A DNA stretch of 64,000 bases from Cecembia rubra (GTDB lineage Bacteria; Bacteroidota; Bacteroidia; Cytophagales; Cyclobacteriaceae), in assembly GCF_003014575.1 (NCBI RefSeq), contig NZ_PYGF01000010.1, forward strand, positions 101,115-165,114. The letters run 5' to 3'. The translations under genes were made by a program, and so were the position numbers. The notes below the pieces were generated by a model. That model ran no database searches. It had not been told where the DNA came from and saw only the letters and a program-made list of their open reading frames with translations. Shown piece after piece: positions 16,369 to 26,932 of the stretch; positions within the stretch are counted from its first letter, which is position 1, and the number at the start of each line of letters is the position of its first letter.

Positions 16369-18820
16369 TGGCCTGCTCAATTAGGTTGACAAAGATTTTG
16401 ATGGCACCTGGAACACCTGCCGGCAGTTGCCTGAACCATGAAATACCGGAATAAGTATAAGTTCCCTTACCATATCTGGCATATAACAGTGATCCTTGTA
16501 ATTCCGATTCTCCTGGATCCTGCATAGTTAAGGGGGCAGTATACAAAGGATCCCAATTCGAAGTGAAATACAGACCCCTTTCCTGAACCCAACCATTAAA
16601 ATCGGATGCAATTATCCTATTTGGTCTCCTTAAAACAGGATGTGAAAAATCTGCATTTACCGGGGAATTTTCAACAGTCACGCGCTCTCTGGAAATACTG
16701 AATGGATAAGGACCTAAATCCCTTGTCAAAAGAGGAGAAGATGTATTATACTGAACTATCAAATTTCCTCCCTCCTTTACATATTCCATCAATTCATCCA
16801 CATGAGTGGCGAGTCCCTGATTCACATTAAATGCACGGATACCTACAATCACCGTCGCAAAGTTTTTAAGTCTATTTTTTCTGATATCTGCATCATCTAA
16901 AATACTAACTTGATAACCCAAACTCCTCAATACCTCAGGCACATCATCTCCAGCTCCGGGAATATATCCCACTGTTTGTCCACTGATTTTGATGTCCATT
17001 TTCACCAAATTGATAGTGGTATTGGTAAAATAAGTCAGGTTAGGAATATGTTTATAAATGATCCTTTTGGTATCCTGGTGGAATTTTCTCCCGTCCTTTG
17101 TAACATAAGAAATTGTTAACTCTTTCTTTTCCTGATCAGAATCCAAAAATTTGATAAAGAAATCTTTTCTGTTCCTTCTTTCGTCTATTGATGAATCAAT
17201 GATCTGATATTGCTTTGGCAAAATTCCGCTGATTTCAATTTCACCATCTAAAATTCTATTTCTGAAGCTTACCTCCACCTTAAGTAAATCATCAGCCCCG
17301 GGAATGATAAATAAATTGGATTTATCAAGACTCACATTGACCTCAGGAACCAAAGTAAAAGGCTGATTGATCTCCCCGTCAACCTGATCATTGTATTTAT
17401 ATTTCAACGGAAGAACCAATGTTAATGGCTGCCCATCTGCCAACAATTGGACAGTTCCCTGAATTGTGGAACCATTAACAGGAGGACCTATTTTTGAAAT
17501 TTTCTCAATCTGAAACAAACTGTTTTCTATTGGTTTTTCAAGCCAGAAAGGCTGTGATACCGGATAATCCAAAGGAATCTGAATTTCAAAGTTCTTTACA
17601 AAAGGCTTATTGTTTACTGCCTGTGCATTTAGGTCATGAGAGAATATATCACTCTTAAAGGATTGGAGTGTCAACGGGAAGGCACTTGGGTTATTGAAAA
17701 CCATTTCAACTGAGATTTTTTCACCCGGATAACCAATTTCCTTACGGATAACAAATTCAGACTTAATTCCCAACACATTCAGAATCATCTGATCAAGATG
17801 CGCTTTCTTTTCCACAAACCATTGATCTAAGAGGTCTTCAGATCCCAGAATTTTCTTAATTTCCAAGAGGTTCTTCACATTCTTCTCAGGCTCAATGAAA
17901 TTAAACTCTTTGATTGCCTTATCAATAGATTGAAGGACAGAAGAACTGTTTTTTAATAACTTCCAGCGGGACTCAATCCCTTCAAAAGGAGATAAAGAAA
18001 ACGGTTCACCTTGGATCATTTCAATAAAATCATTGCCCTGACCAATCTGTGAGGTTGACCCAAAACCTTGTGATTTGTGCATGGTACGACTATCTGCGGC
18101 AATTTGGGAATAGGTGGTCCCTAAAAGCGGATTGTACTCCCCTACCAAAAAGCGGTGATAAACTTTCCCCTCTTCAGGTTCATATTGACCACCCCAACTG
18201 TAGGCGTTCCAGAAAATCCGCTTAGCCTGCCAAGGATGCGCATATGTCAACTGCTCTGGAAAAATATTCTTGTCGGCTGCCTTGGTAAAGGCTTCAACGC
18301 TCAACATGGCAGAAGAGGTATGATGCCCGTGTGTGGTTCCAGGAATTGTATTGAAACGGTTTATAATTATGTCAGGCTGGAATTTTCTCACAATCCATAC
18401 TACATCAGACAATAATTTTTCTTTGTCCCAGTTATTAAAAGTTTCATCAGGATTTTTGCTGAATCCAAAATCCAGAGCACGGCTGAAAAACTGCCTACCC
18501 CCATCGGTTTCCCTAGCTCTTAAAAGTTCATGTGTCCTGATCAAACCTAACTCAATGCCAAGTTCTTTTCCAATCAGGTTCTGACCTCCATCACCCCTGG
18601 TAAGTGAAAGGTAAGCTACATCAGCATGTTCTGCATTGGCCAAGTAGGCAATCAGTCTTGTGTTTTCATCATCCGGATGGGCAGCAACATAAAGTACCCT
18701 TTTGGTTTCTTTAAACCTCAATAAATCATGATAAATTACAGATGAAGGTGTGGTTTGGGCGAAGGATAAAATGGAAAGAAAATAAATTAAGCTAAATAGC
18801 CACCATTTTGGGTTTCTCAT
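16358..18820 (-). CDS. Secreted PIG-L/LmbE-family deacetylase with C-terminal amidotransferase-like domain
   Basis: An 820-aa exported protein. Signal peptide residues 1-21. The PIG-L zinc site is visible as AAHPDDE (47-53) and THGHHTS (163-169). These enzymes de-N-acetylate amino-sugar conjugates. A long middle region with beta-sandwich character follows, then a region around residues 640-740 (EVLRSLGYQVSILDDADI, EGGNLIVQYNTSS) resembling class-I glutamine-amidotransferase-like domains without an evident catalytic cysteine. First gene of a trio with a 33-aa membrane peptide and an SSS symporter, suggesting periplasmic processing then import. Confidence 0.87.
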   Translation of the reverse strand: MRNPKWWLFSLIYFLSILSFAQTTPSSVIYHDLLRFKETKRVLYVAAHPDDENTRLIAYLANAEHADVAYLSLTRGDGGQNLIGKELGIELGLIRTHELLRARETDGGRQFFSRALDFGFSKNPDETFNNWDKEKLLSDVVWIVRKFQPDIIINRFNTIPGTTHGHHTSSAMLSVEAFTKAADKNIFPEQLTYAHPWQAKRIFWNAYSWGGQYEPEEGKVYHRFLVGEYNPLLGTTYSQIAADSRTMHKSQGFGSTSQIGQGNDFIEMIQGEPFSLSPFEGIESRWKLLKNSSSVLQSIDKAIKEFNFIEPEKNVKNLLEIKKILGSEDLLDQWFVEKKAHLDQMILNVLGIKSEFVIRKEIGYPGEKISVEMVFNNPSAFPLTLQSFKSDIFSHDLNAQAVNNKPFVKNFEIQIPLDYPVSQPFWLEKPIENSLFQIEKISKIGPPVNGSTIQGTVQLLADGQPLTLVLPLKYKYNDQVDGEINQPFTLVPEVNVSLDKSNLFIIPGADDLLKVEVSFRNRILDGEIEISGILPKQYQIIDSSIDERRNRKDFFIKFLDSDQEKKELTISYVTKDGRKFHQDTKRIIYKHIPNLTYFTNTTINLVKMDIKISGQTVGYIPGAGDDVPEVLRSLGYQVSILDDADIRKNRLKNFATVIVGIRAFNVNQGLATHVDELMEYVKEGGNLIVQYNTSSPLLTRDLGPYPFSISRERVTVENSPVNADFSHPVLRRPNRIIASDFNGWVQERGLYFTSNWDPLYTAPLTMQDPGESELQGSLLYARYGKGTYTYSGISWFRQLPAGVPGAIKIFVNLIEQASER

Positions 18821-18967
18821 AATCTGTCAATTTGGGGAAATCTACGGTAATGAATTAATAATAAAAACTGATTTTTATATCAATGGGTTTTGAAGGTTGT
18901 TAAATGATCTTAATAACCGTTTGATGTAAAAAGGATTTTTCATCCATTCCTTGAAAGATCAAAAAAA

Positions 18968-18993
18968 AACCGGACTTCGACAGCCCGGTTTTT
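18968..18993 (-). terminator. Intrinsic terminator after the TPR gene
   Basis: On the minus strand an ACCGG-containing stem with GTCGA loop is followed by nine T. It lies about 20 bases after the stop of the gene ending at 19014. Confidence 0.8.
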
Positions 18994-19013
18994 AATTTTG
19001 GTATTAATTGATT

Positions 19014-20225
19014 TTATCTTTCCATCCAATCTGGACCCAACAGAGTAATCAGTCTCTGATTGTATTTTTCCGCCTCGGATGTATTTTTCAATCTGGTATG
19101 GATCTGATATAGAATTTCAAGAATTTCAGTATTATCAGGCTTCAGTTCTGAAGCTTTAGTAAAGTAAGGAACAGATTCTTTATATAGGTTATCCGCTTCT
19201 TCAGCCATTTTTGGAGCTCTTACTTCCCACTCATCATCAGAAAGATTGTTTACTTCAGCCAAGATGGCTCTCGCCCTGTCCAAAAAGATAGCACCTGTAT
19301 AATAGTTGCCTTCAAAGAAGGTAGGATCAACAGCTACAGACTTTTTGTATTGCTCCAAAGCACCATCTAAATCACCTGATTGTTCCAATAGGTAACCATA
19401 TCTTAACAAAAGTCCAGAATTATTTGGATCATCCTTTAAAGCTTCTTTAACAGAAGCCATAGCTTCGTCCATTTTGTTCATTTGAAGCAATAACTGCACT
19501 TCAAATTCAGACAAAGTTTTGTCTTCAGGGAAGTCCATCCTGGCAGCTACTACGTATTTGTAAGCCTGTTCAGGATCTTGATCTTCAGAACTTGCGATCT
19601 GGATCAAGAAGTAATACGTATTCAACTTATTGTATTCAGGAACTTCAATCAAAGCCTTAAAATGCTTTTTGGCATCCTCAGTTTTTCCAAGCTCCTGGTA
19701 AGCCAGATAACCTGCATTGAAATGCGCTGTGGTGTCGGTGGGGTCAATCTCTGAAATAAGGTTAAAGAACTCATAAGACATCGAATAATCATCATCCTCA
19801 TAAGCTTGAAGCGCTTTGTTGAAAGCCGCATTCTTCAAGGTTATTTTAGAGAATGGCCTTAAATTATCCGGCATCCCTTGCATATCTTCCTTATAAACCT
19901 CTTTTCCGATTTTACTGTTTTTGTCATTACCCACCATAGACATGGTCTTATCAAAAGACTCTAAAGCAGATTTACCAGTTTTTACTGTAGAAGCAGCCAT
20001 ATCTTCATCTGCTTCGAACATTTTTGTCAGGATTTTAGCTTTGATCAATGTGGTATTAGGGTCATCTTTAGTCTCGGGACTTTCTAAAGCAGCTTGAATA
20101 TCGTTCATCGCAGCTTCAAGATCTCCCTTCTTGAAGTTCCTATCTGCTGAGCTGACAACCTTTTTTTGTCCAAAAGCAGTGGATGCTGCTACAACCATTG
20201 CCAATGATAGAATTAACTTTTTCAT
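19014..20225 (-). CDS. Secreted tetratricopeptide-repeat protein
   Basis: A 403-aa protein with a signal peptide (MKKLILSLAMVVAASTAFGQ). The rest is helical TPR repeats, for example around 150-180 (AHFNAGYLAYQELGKTEDA), 255-300 (PNNSGLLLRYGYLLEQSGDL) and 345-380 (ELKPDNTEILEILYQIHTRL). It likely acts as a periplasmic protein-interaction scaffold; no enzyme motif. It lies 40 bases downstream of gyrA and is probably co-transcribed, with a strong terminator after it. Confidence 0.88.
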   Translation of the reverse strand: MKKLILSLAMVVAASTAFGQKKVVSSADRNFKKGDLEAAMNDIQAALESPETKDDPNTTLIKAKILTKMFEADEDMAASTVKTGKSALESFDKTMSMVGNDKNSKIGKEVYKEDMQGMPDNLRPFSKITLKNAAFNKALQAYEDDDYSMSYEFFNLISEIDPTDTTAHFNAGYLAYQELGKTEDAKKHFKALIEVPEYNKLNTYYFLIQIASSEDQDPEQAYKYVVAARMDFPEDKTLSEFEVQLLLQMNKMDEAMASVKEALKDDPNNSGLLLRYGYLLEQSGDLDGALEQYKKSVAVDPTFFEGNYYTGAIFLDRARAILAEVNNLSDDEWEVRAPKMAEEADNLYKESVPYFTKASELKPDNTEILEILYQIHTRLKNTSEAEKYNQRLITLLGPDWMER

Positions 20226-20265
20226 TTGCGTTTAAATTTGCTAATTGTTTGGTATTGTTTAAGTT

Positions 20266-22749
20266 CTATTCAATTTGAGGTGCAGTTGGATCTTCCTCCT
20301 CCTCGTCTTTTTTAATTTTCTCTACTGAGGATATCGCATCCCCTTCGCTAAGTTTGATAAGCCTCACTCCTTGGGTAGCCCGTCCCATTACCCTAAGGTC
20401 AGATACAGGAGTCCTGATTGTAATACCTGACTTATTGATAATCATCAAGTCATCTGTATCAACCACTTCTTTTATAGCTACCAAATAACCGGTCTTTTCG
20501 GTAATATTCATAGCCTTTACTCCTTTTCCTCCCCTATTGGTGATTCTGTACTCATCTAAAGGAGACCGTTTTCCATATCCTTTTTCAGAAACCACCAAAA
20601 GGCTTGCATCTTCTCTGGAAGCACATACCATGCCAACAACTTCGTCTTTAACATCACTTAACGTTATGGCCTTAACACCTGTAGCAGTCCTACCCATAGG
20701 TCTCACCGTTGATTCATGGAAATGGATGGCCCTACCGGATTTTGCAGCAATGATGATATGGGAATCCCCGTTTGTCATATCCACCTGCAAGAGCTGATCA
20801 TCCTCTCTAATATTCAATGCAATTATACCATTTGACCTTGGCCTGGAATATTGCTCTAGTGTTGTCTTTTTGATTACACCTTGCTTGGTCACCATCACCA
20901 GGAAATTATTGTTGATATAATCAACGTCATTCAGATCTCCTACCTGAATGATAGACCTGATTTTATCTTCAGGTTCTATGTTGATCAAGTTCTGGATTGG
21001 TCTCCCTTTGGATGTTTTGGAACCCTCAGGAATAGCATAGGTTTTCAACCAGAACAATTTCCCGTGATCGGTGAAAATAAGAAGATAATTATGTGTAGAT
21101 GCTGTAAATAAGTATTCTGTCCAATCATCTTCCTTGGTGGCAGCTCCCCTTGAACCAACACCACCTCTGCTTTGTGTCCTATATTCCGTCAGTAAGGTTC
21201 TTTTTACGTAACCCTGATGGGATACGGTAATAATCACCTCCTCATTTGGAATCATATCTTCATAACTGAAATCTTCAGCATTATGCTCAATAACAGTTCT
21301 TCTTTCGTCATTGTAGCGCTCTTTCATTTCAGTCAGTTCATCCTTGATGATCTGCATCCTTCTTTCCTCACTTCCTAGGATGTCCTTAAGGTCCTCAATG
21401 AGCAACATGATCTCCTTGTATTCCTCTTGGATTTTCTCACGCTCCATGCCTGTAAGACGCTGCAACCTCATGTCTAGAATGGCCCGTGCCTGAATTTCAC
21501 TTAGGCCGAAACGCTCCATCAAACCATTTCTGGCAGTCTCAGGATCTCTTGAGCTTCTGATCAAAGCAATCACTTCGTCCAAATTGTCCAAGGCAATCAA
21601 ATAACCTTCAAGGATATGTGCCCGCTTCTCCGCTTCTTTCAATTCATATTCTGTCCTTCTGACTACTACCTCATGCCTATGATTGACATAATGAGTAATC
21701 ATATCTTTCAGATTAAGCGTCTGTGGCCTTCCCTTAACTAGAGCCACATTATTAACTGAAAATGAGGTTTGTAACTGCGTCTGCTTATACAGATTATTCA
21801 ATACTACATTTGGTATTGCATCCCTTTTAAGCTCATACACAATGCGCATTCCTTGACGGTCAGACTCATCCCTAATGGCTGAAATTCCCTCAATTTTCTT
21901 CTCAGTGATCAGCTGGGCTGTCTTTTCAATCATATTGGCCTTGTTGACCAAATAAGGTATTTCCGAAATAATGATTGATTCTTTACCACTGTCTTTGGTC
22001 TCCACCTCAGCCTTACCGCGGAGGATAATCCTTCCACGTCCGGTTTCAAAAGCAGCCTTGACACCATTATATCCGTAAATAATACCTCCTGTAGGAAAGT
22101 CAGGAGCAATAATATGCTGCATCAATTCTGATACAGTTATATCTCTGTTTTCGATGTAGGCAATGATACCATCTACTACCTCACCCAGATTGTGAGGTGC
22201 CATATTGGTTGCCATTCCTACAGCGATTCCCGAGGCACCATTTAACAAAAGGGCAGGAATTTTGGCAGGAAGAACAACAGGTTCCTTGAGCGAGTCATCA
22301 AAGTTAAGCTGAAAATCAACTGTTTCTTTGTTTATATCAGTCAGCAGCTCTTCTGCAATTCGCTTCAGTCTTGCTTCGGTGTAACGCATTGCGGCAGGAT
22401 TATCACCATCAATAGAACCAAAGTTTCCTTGACCATCTACCAAAGGATATCTTAAAGACCAAGGCTGAGCCATGCGGACCATGGTTTCATATACCGCAGA
22501 ATCACCATGTGGGTGGTATTTACCCAATACTTCCCCTACAATCCTTGCTGATTTCTTAAAAGGCTTATTGTGCAAAACGCCCAGTTCCTGCATTCCAAAA
22601 AGTATTCTTCTGTGAACTGGCTTAAGTCCATCACGGACGTCCGGAAGCGCTCTGGAAACAATTACCGACATCGAATAATCGATGTAGGCACCACGCATTT
22701 CTTCCTCTATATTAATTGGTATAATGTTCTCTTTTTCTCCTTGCGCCAT
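20266..22749 (-). CDS. gyrA: DNA gyrase subunit A
   Basis: GyrA cuts and rejoins DNA during negative supercoiling, with GyrB (not in the window). The 827-aa protein has the N-terminal PVHRRIL region (45-51), the quinolone-resistance-determining region [10 protein letters not shown] (79-88) with wild-type-like Ser84 and Glu88, the catalytic tyrosine Tyr123 in [10 protein letters not shown], and a C-terminal beta-pinwheel with a GyrA-box-like QSRGGVG near residue 530 followed by repeated G-K/R-S/T blades. The GyrA box distinguishes it from ParC. Start as given ([11 protein letters not shown]). Confidence 0.96.
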   Translation of the reverse strand: MAQGEKENIIPINIEEEMRGAYIDYSMSVIVSRALPDVRDGLKPVHRRILFGMQELGVLHNKPFKKSARIVGEVLGKYHPHGDSAVYETMVRMAQPWSLRYPLVDGQGNFGSIDGDNPAAMRYTEARLKRIAEELLTDINKETVDFQLNFDDSLKEPVVLPAKIPALLLNGASGIAVGMATNMAPHNLGEVVDGIIAYIENRDITVSELMQHIIAPDFPTGGIIYGYNGVKAAFETGRGRIILRGKAEVETKDSGKESIIISEIPYLVNKANMIEKTAQLITEKKIEGISAIRDESDRQGMRIVYELKRDAIPNVVLNNLYKQTQLQTSFSVNNVALVKGRPQTLNLKDMITHYVNHRHEVVVRRTEYELKEAEKRAHILEGYLIALDNLDEVIALIRSSRDPETARNGLMERFGLSEIQARAILDMRLQRLTGMEREKIQEEYKEIMLLIEDLKDILGSEERRMQIIKDELTEMKERYNDERRTVIEHNAEDFSYEDMIPNEEVIITVSHQGYVKRTLLTEYRTQSRGGVGSRGAATKEDDWTEYLFTASTHNYLLIFTDHGKLFWLKTYAIPEGSKTSKGRPIQNLINIEPEDKIRSIIQVGDLNDVDYINNNFLVMVTKQGVIKKTTLEQYSRPRSNGIIALNIREDDQLLQVDMTNGDSHIIIAAKSGRAIHFHESTVRPMGRTATGVKAITLSDVKDEVVGMVCASREDASLLVVSEKGYGKRSPLDEYRITNRGGKGVKAMNITEKTGYLVAIKEVVDTDDLMIINKSGITIRTPVSDLRVMGRATQGVRLIKLSEGDAISSVEKIKKDEEEEDPTAPQIE

Positions 22750-22844
22750 ATTTTTTGTTCATACTCAATAAGCGGGCAAGTTAATAAAAAAGAAACGCTT
22801 TTGAAACAGATTATTATGTGATATGGGAACCTATTGGGCAGCTT

Positions 22845-23825
22845 TTAATACCATTGCCCTATCTTTCTATTCTGCAATCTGAATATTGAACTGCCCCTAT
22901 ACTCCACTCCGTCATGTAAATGTCTCATTACCACGCCACAACCCTGAACTTTGCAGCGCTTCGTGCCGGGAAGGTTTATGGAGAAGCCAACTTGGGCCAA
23001 ATAAAGGTTTTGTCTCAAATCTTGAAATCCAGCAAAATTTTCAGCCTGAAAAATAAAATTTCTGAACTCTGCCCCACCTCTCACGAAAAATCGGGTGTAT
23101 TCAGAAAACTCCCTTTCTATCCTCAATCCCACGCTGTAAAACGGCTGGTTATTGGTCAGCATGCGTTCATCAAAGGAACTCCTTATCAAAATACTTCCAA
23201 ATTCAGCATCTAATAGGAATCTCCATGGATAGTTTTGTCTAATCCTTTGGTTCTTTTCTGATTGCATGTAAAAATTGGAGGATGCATATCTCCTATATCT
23301 CCAGTTTAAAAATTTGGCCCTCTTTCTGGCATCATATAAAACTAAGCCCACATTGGCATAAACCTTATCGAAAGTATAATTCTGGTTTTGAAACTGGAAT
23401 TCGTAATCATTTCCTTTTAATGAAGAAATCTGCCCAAATTCTCTACCATAGCCCCCACCTATTGTCAAAGTATTGAACACATTGATCCTCACACCCAGAT
23501 TAATTGGATATGCCATTCCATTACCCCTGAATCTAATTGTATCTTCTCCAGTCAACTCCATTGGTTCCTCCAAATTCCTATACTGTACTATTGGATACTG
23601 GCCTGGTTGCTCAGAATTAAAGTCAATCACAGGAACATGGTAAGCACCTCCTCCAGAAATTTCAAAACTGAAATTGCTGATCAGATTTCTGGAAAAATTA
23701 CCTACATCACTCTGGGCTTTTCTATTTTTTGTCCTGGCTCTAGTGTCAAATCCAAAAATATCCTCCTGTGCCATGGTTGATCCTAAAGTGAAAAAAAGAA
23801 TTAAAAACGCGGTTGATTTTTTCAT
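22845..23825 (-). CDS. Predicted outer-membrane beta-barrel protein
   Basis: A 326-aa exported protein with signal peptide (MKKSTAFLILFFTLGSTMAQ). The body alternates polar and hydrophobic residues with many tyrosines and phenylalanines (for example GVRINVFNTLTIGGGYGREF and FRFFVRGGAEF-type strands), suggesting a barrel. Near the C-terminus is a Cys pair (KRCKVQGCGVVMRH). No named family recognised. It sits between gyrA and a DUF4168-like gene, with terminators separating it from the latter. Confidence 0.72.
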   Translation of the reverse strand: MKKSTAFLILFFTLGSTMAQEDIFGFDTRARTKNRKAQSDVGNFSRNLISNFSFEISGGGAYHVPVIDFNSEQPGQYPIVQYRNLEEPMELTGEDTIRFRGNGMAYPINLGVRINVFNTLTIGGGYGREFGQISSLKGNDYEFQFQNQNYTFDKVYANVGLVLYDARKRAKFLNWRYRRYASSNFYMQSEKNQRIRQNYPWRFLLDAEFGSILIRSSFDERMLTNNQPFYSVGLRIEREFSEYTRFFVRGGAEFRNFIFQAENFAGFQDLRQNLYLAQVGFSINLPGTKRCKVQGCGVVMRHLHDGVEYRGSSIFRLQNRKIGQWY

Positions 23826-23872
23826 AACTGTAATAACGAAACCTAAAGTAAAAATTATACATGCTAAAAAAC

Positions 23873-23903
23873 AAAAAAGGTTCCATTAATCAGGAACCTT
23901 TTT
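23873..23903 (-). terminator. Intrinsic terminator after DUF4168-like gene
   Basis: AAAAAGGTTCC and GGAACCTTTTT form an 11-bp stem with an 8-base loop; the stem is symmetric with A/T runs on both sides, so it could work in either direction. About 20 bases beyond the stop at 23924. Confidence 0.85.
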
Positions 23904-23923
23904 AAATTTTTATCTTTAAATCA

Positions 23924-24421
23924 TTATTGATTTTGAACGGCAGTATCTTCACTCTTTTCCTTCAACTCTGCAACTAAGGAATTTATTCTTTCCTTAACAG
24001 CTGGATCCGCATTCATTGCTCTCCTTACTTTATTATAGGTTGCAGCCCCCAATACTTCCTGATCCATAATCAGGCCGGTCATATATTGCTTAACTTCATC
24101 ACCAATGGCATCAATGTAAGACTGTATTTCAGCAAAAGCAGCCCTTTCTTCTTCAGTGATATTAATTTCAGCTAATTTATCCTCCTTTCCCCAGGCAGCC
24201 TTGATCTCATTGTATCGGGCACCCCCTCCTAAAGCCTCATTATTTTTAATCATTTCCTCCATCGTAGATTGTTTCTCTTTGATAAAGACCTGAACCTTAG
24301 CCTCCATGGAAGCATACTTTACAATTTCTTCCTCTGTCAATTCTTCGCTTTCATCCTGAGCAAATCCCTGAACGCTGATAATTCCCAACATCAGGAATGC
24401 AAGTAAGAATAGTTTTTTCAT
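23924..24421 (-). CDS. Secreted DUF4168-like protein
   Basis: A 165-aa protein starting MKKLFLLAFLML with a signal peptide ending FAQ. The mature part is helical and acidic, containing the paired pattern LTEEEIVKYASMEAKVQVF and ITEEERAAFAEIQSYID, resembling DUF4168 proteins. The start at 24421 was chosen over one 16 codons upstream because it gives a standard signal peptide. A distant paralogue is at 62135. Function unknown. Confidence 0.75.
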   Translation of the reverse strand: MKKLFLLAFLMLGIISVQGFAQDESEELTEEEIVKYASMEAKVQVFIKEKQSTMEEMIKNNEALGGGARYNEIKAAWGKEDKLAEINITEEERAAFAEIQSYIDAIGDEVKQYMTGLIMDQEVLGAATYNKVRRAMNADPAVKERINSLVAELKEKSEDTAVQNQ

Positions 24422-24582
24422 TGTAATAATTGGTTTTTGTTGCACATTTATATTGATATCAATTTTCAATAAATGGCTTTAAATTCAAAATCACAAGAAA
24501 AACGACAAAAACTACACATTAAAACTTGTTAAAAGGCAAATATTACACATAAAAGGTAATTCCACCATCAAAACATGCAAAA

Positions 24583-25236
24583 TTATTGGATGTTTTTTAA
24601 ATTTTTTATTGTTGTTATTGGATTATCTGAAGAAAACACAAAATTTCCGGCCACTAATACATTAGCTCCTGCTTCAACCAGCAATGGGGCATTGGACTGA
24701 TTTACTCCTCCATCAACCTCAATGAGGGTATTTAAGCCCTTGTCCGCAATCATCTTGCTCAGCCTTTTTATTTTTGAGAATGTATTTGGGATAAATTTCT
24801 GTCCCCCAAAACCCGGGTTGACAGACATAAGGCAAACTAAATCCACTTCTTCCAGAATATTTTCCAAATGTTCAATAGGAGTATGTGGATTGATAGCAAC
24901 ACCTGCCTTACACCCCAGGCTTTTTATATGCTGAAGGGTTCTGTGCAAATGTACACAAGCTTCAAAATGAACTGAGATGATTTCTGCTCCGGCTTTCTTG
25001 AATTCTTCTAAATACTTGTCTGGGTTGATAATCATCAAATGCACGTCCAATGGCTTTTGGGCATGCCTATTGATCGCTTCTGTGACAGGGAAACCAAAGG
25101 AGATATTGGGCACAAAAACCCCGTCCATGATATCAACATGGATATAATCTGCATCAGATGCATTGAGCATTTCGACTTCTCTTTGAAGATTGGCAAAGTC
25201 TGCCGCCAAGATGGAAGGGGCTATTTTTACTGACAT
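24583..25236 (-). CDS. rpe: Ribulose-phosphate 3-epimerase
   Basis: Rpe interconverts ribulose-5-phosphate and xylulose-5-phosphate in the pentose phosphate pathway. The ~217-aa TIM barrel shows KIAPSILAADF near the start, VDIMDGVFVPN (metal histidine and aspartates nearby), DVHLMI, VNPGFGGQ and EVDGGVN. The start at 25236 (MSVKIAPS) is the family-typical one; an earlier in-frame ATG at 25263 adds nine non-conserved residues. It is 52 bases after the subtilase gene. Confidence 0.95.
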   Translation of the reverse strand: MSVKIAPSILAADFANLQREVEMLNASDADYIHVDIMDGVFVPNISFGFPVTEAINRHAQKPLDVHLMIINPDKYLEEFKKAGAEIISVHFEACVHLHRTLQHIKSLGCKAGVAINPHTPIEHLENILEEVDLVCLMSVNPGFGGQKFIPNTFSKIKRLSKMIADKGLNTLIEVDGGVNQSNAPLLVEAGANVLVAGNFVFSSDNPITTIKNLKNIQ

Positions 25237-25288
25237 GTGGGATTGCTTTGGATTAGGCTGCAAAAAAAAGAAAAATACAAATGGAAGC

Positions 25289-26932
25289 CTACCATTTCAT
25301 CAATTTTGTCCGCTTAATGTCTGAGCCTGACTGTAATTCAACAATATAAACCCCTACAGGCAATTCAGGAATCTCAACCATAAATGCATCTCTAGAGTCC
25401 CTTCTACTTAATGAAGCCCGACTTAAAATGTTTCCTTTAAGGTCAATAAGCGAGAACTCTCCATCAATATTTTGTCCGAATTTTATATATAGCTCCGAAC
25501 CTTTTAGAGGATTGGGATAAATTTTCCATTCTTGTTCTTCGACGGTAATCCCTCCTAATACAGGTCCGTAATATGCCCTCGCAAAATTTGGAATGCCATA
25601 ACCCAGCAAATTGTCCGGTTTATCTGATTGTGAACTGCTTTTTAGAATTTCATCAATCAGTTCACTTTTAGTCCATTTTGGTTTGGCCTGCCATAATCCT
25701 GCGGCAAAAGCTGCAACTTGGGGTGCTGAAAAAGAAGTCCCACTGGACCTACCCAAATTACCTGAACTACGGATAAGCCATACCTGCTCTCCATAAGTAC
25801 TTACATCAGGCTTGATCCTTCCATCCGCCGTAGGGCCTTGGGAACTGAAAAAAGCCCTGTCCATCCCCATATTAGTTGCCCCAACTGACAATATTCCCTT
25901 TGCATCTGCTGGAGCCGTAATACTTCTTTGCCCCCTATTTCCATAATTGCCGACACTCGTAACTACCAGTATTCCTTTTTCCGAAGCTATAGATGCACCT
26001 TTGGAAATTACTGCAGTCTCCCCATCCATATCATCCAATGAATAATCCATAAAGGGATCGTCAAAATCCCAATAGCCCAAGGAACTATTGATAATGTCTA
26101 CACCTAAACTATCGGCATATTCTGCAGCTTTTACCCAATTGTACTCTTCTACACGAAATTCGGTTGGTACTTCCTCTGTTATACACAAAATATATTTAGC
26201 ATCCGGGGCAGCAGCCAATAGGACCTCTGGATCATTGGCTGCCATCAAAGAAAGTACATTGGTGCCATGCTGATTCTTTGTAAACACATTATTATTCCAA
26301 ACATCTACAAAATCCTTCCCCCCAAGTATCTGATTATTTTTGAATAGGTGGGCAAAAGCCGGTATTTGATCTACTCCAGGAAATCCAGCATCAAAAATGG
26401 CCACTGTAATCCCCTTTCCTGTATACCCCAGTTCGTGCATTTCCTTTATGCCCAATAAAGCGTTTTGAAAATCAAAAGGTGCTTCCGTAATTGCTAAGGA
26501 TTTCTTTTTATTAGCTTTCATCCCTGTAAGAGGATTATTGGAATTGAGTTGACGGCCTTCAGGGACAAAACCTTTCGCAATCAAAACCACAGAATCAACA
26601 AAATCCAATGCTTGCATCTTTTTAACTAAGTCTTCCTTGGCAATAACCACTGAAGCATTCATCCAATTACTATGATAAAGCATTTGGTCAACAAAAGGCC
26701 TAATCAAGGCTATGTATTTCTCTGATACGGGAAGATCCAAGCTATCCAATGTCACCCCTTCTCTAATCCTTCTTTCAATTGATGGTGTAGTCAAAAAATC
26801 CAAGGGATTCTCCAAACTGAAGGTTAATTGAGGCTTATATTTATAATGTATGGCATATCTGTTTTGAGCTTTTACTTCTAAGCCTAAAATCAGTAAGATT
26901 ATAATTGAAACAATAAATTTATAATTTGCCAT
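25289..26932 (-). CDS. Subtilisin-like serine protease with T9SS C-terminal sorting domain
   Basis: A 547-aa secreted S8 peptidase. Signal peptide 1-22. An N-terminal region (about 30-130) resembles a propeptide. The catalytic triad is visible: Asp181 in VAIFDAGFPG, His222 in NQHGTNV, Ser400 in SSGTSFSAPQ, with oxyanion Asn329 in SVGNYGN. The last ~80 residues (WKIYPNPLKGSEL ... GVYIVELQSG ... TKLMKW) are a type-A T9SS sorting domain, so the enzyme should be exported through the type IX system and attached or released. It overlaps the upstream lipoprotein gene by 14 bases. Confidence 0.94.
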   Translation of the reverse strand: MANYKFIVSIIILLILGLEVKAQNRYAIHYKYKPQLTFSLENPLDFLTTPSIERRIREGVTLDSLDLPVSEKYIALIRPFVDQMLYHSNWMNASVVIAKEDLVKKMQALDFVDSVVLIAKGFVPEGRQLNSNNPLTGMKANKKKSLAITEAPFDFQNALLGIKEMHELGYTGKGITVAIFDAGFPGVDQIPAFAHLFKNNQILGGKDFVDVWNNNVFTKNQHGTNVLSLMAANDPEVLLAAAPDAKYILCITEEVPTEFRVEEYNWVKAAEYADSLGVDIINSSLGYWDFDDPFMDYSLDDMDGETAVISKGASIASEKGILVVTSVGNYGNRGQRSITAPADAKGILSVGATNMGMDRAFFSSQGPTADGRIKPDVSTYGEQVWLIRSSGNLGRSSGTSFSAPQVAAFAAGLWQAKPKWTKSELIDEILKSSSQSDKPDNLLGYGIPNFARAYYGPVLGGITVEEQEWKIYPNPLKGSELYIKFGQNIDGEFSLIDLKGNILSRASLSRRDSRDAFMVEIPELPVGVYIVELQSGSDIKRTKLMKW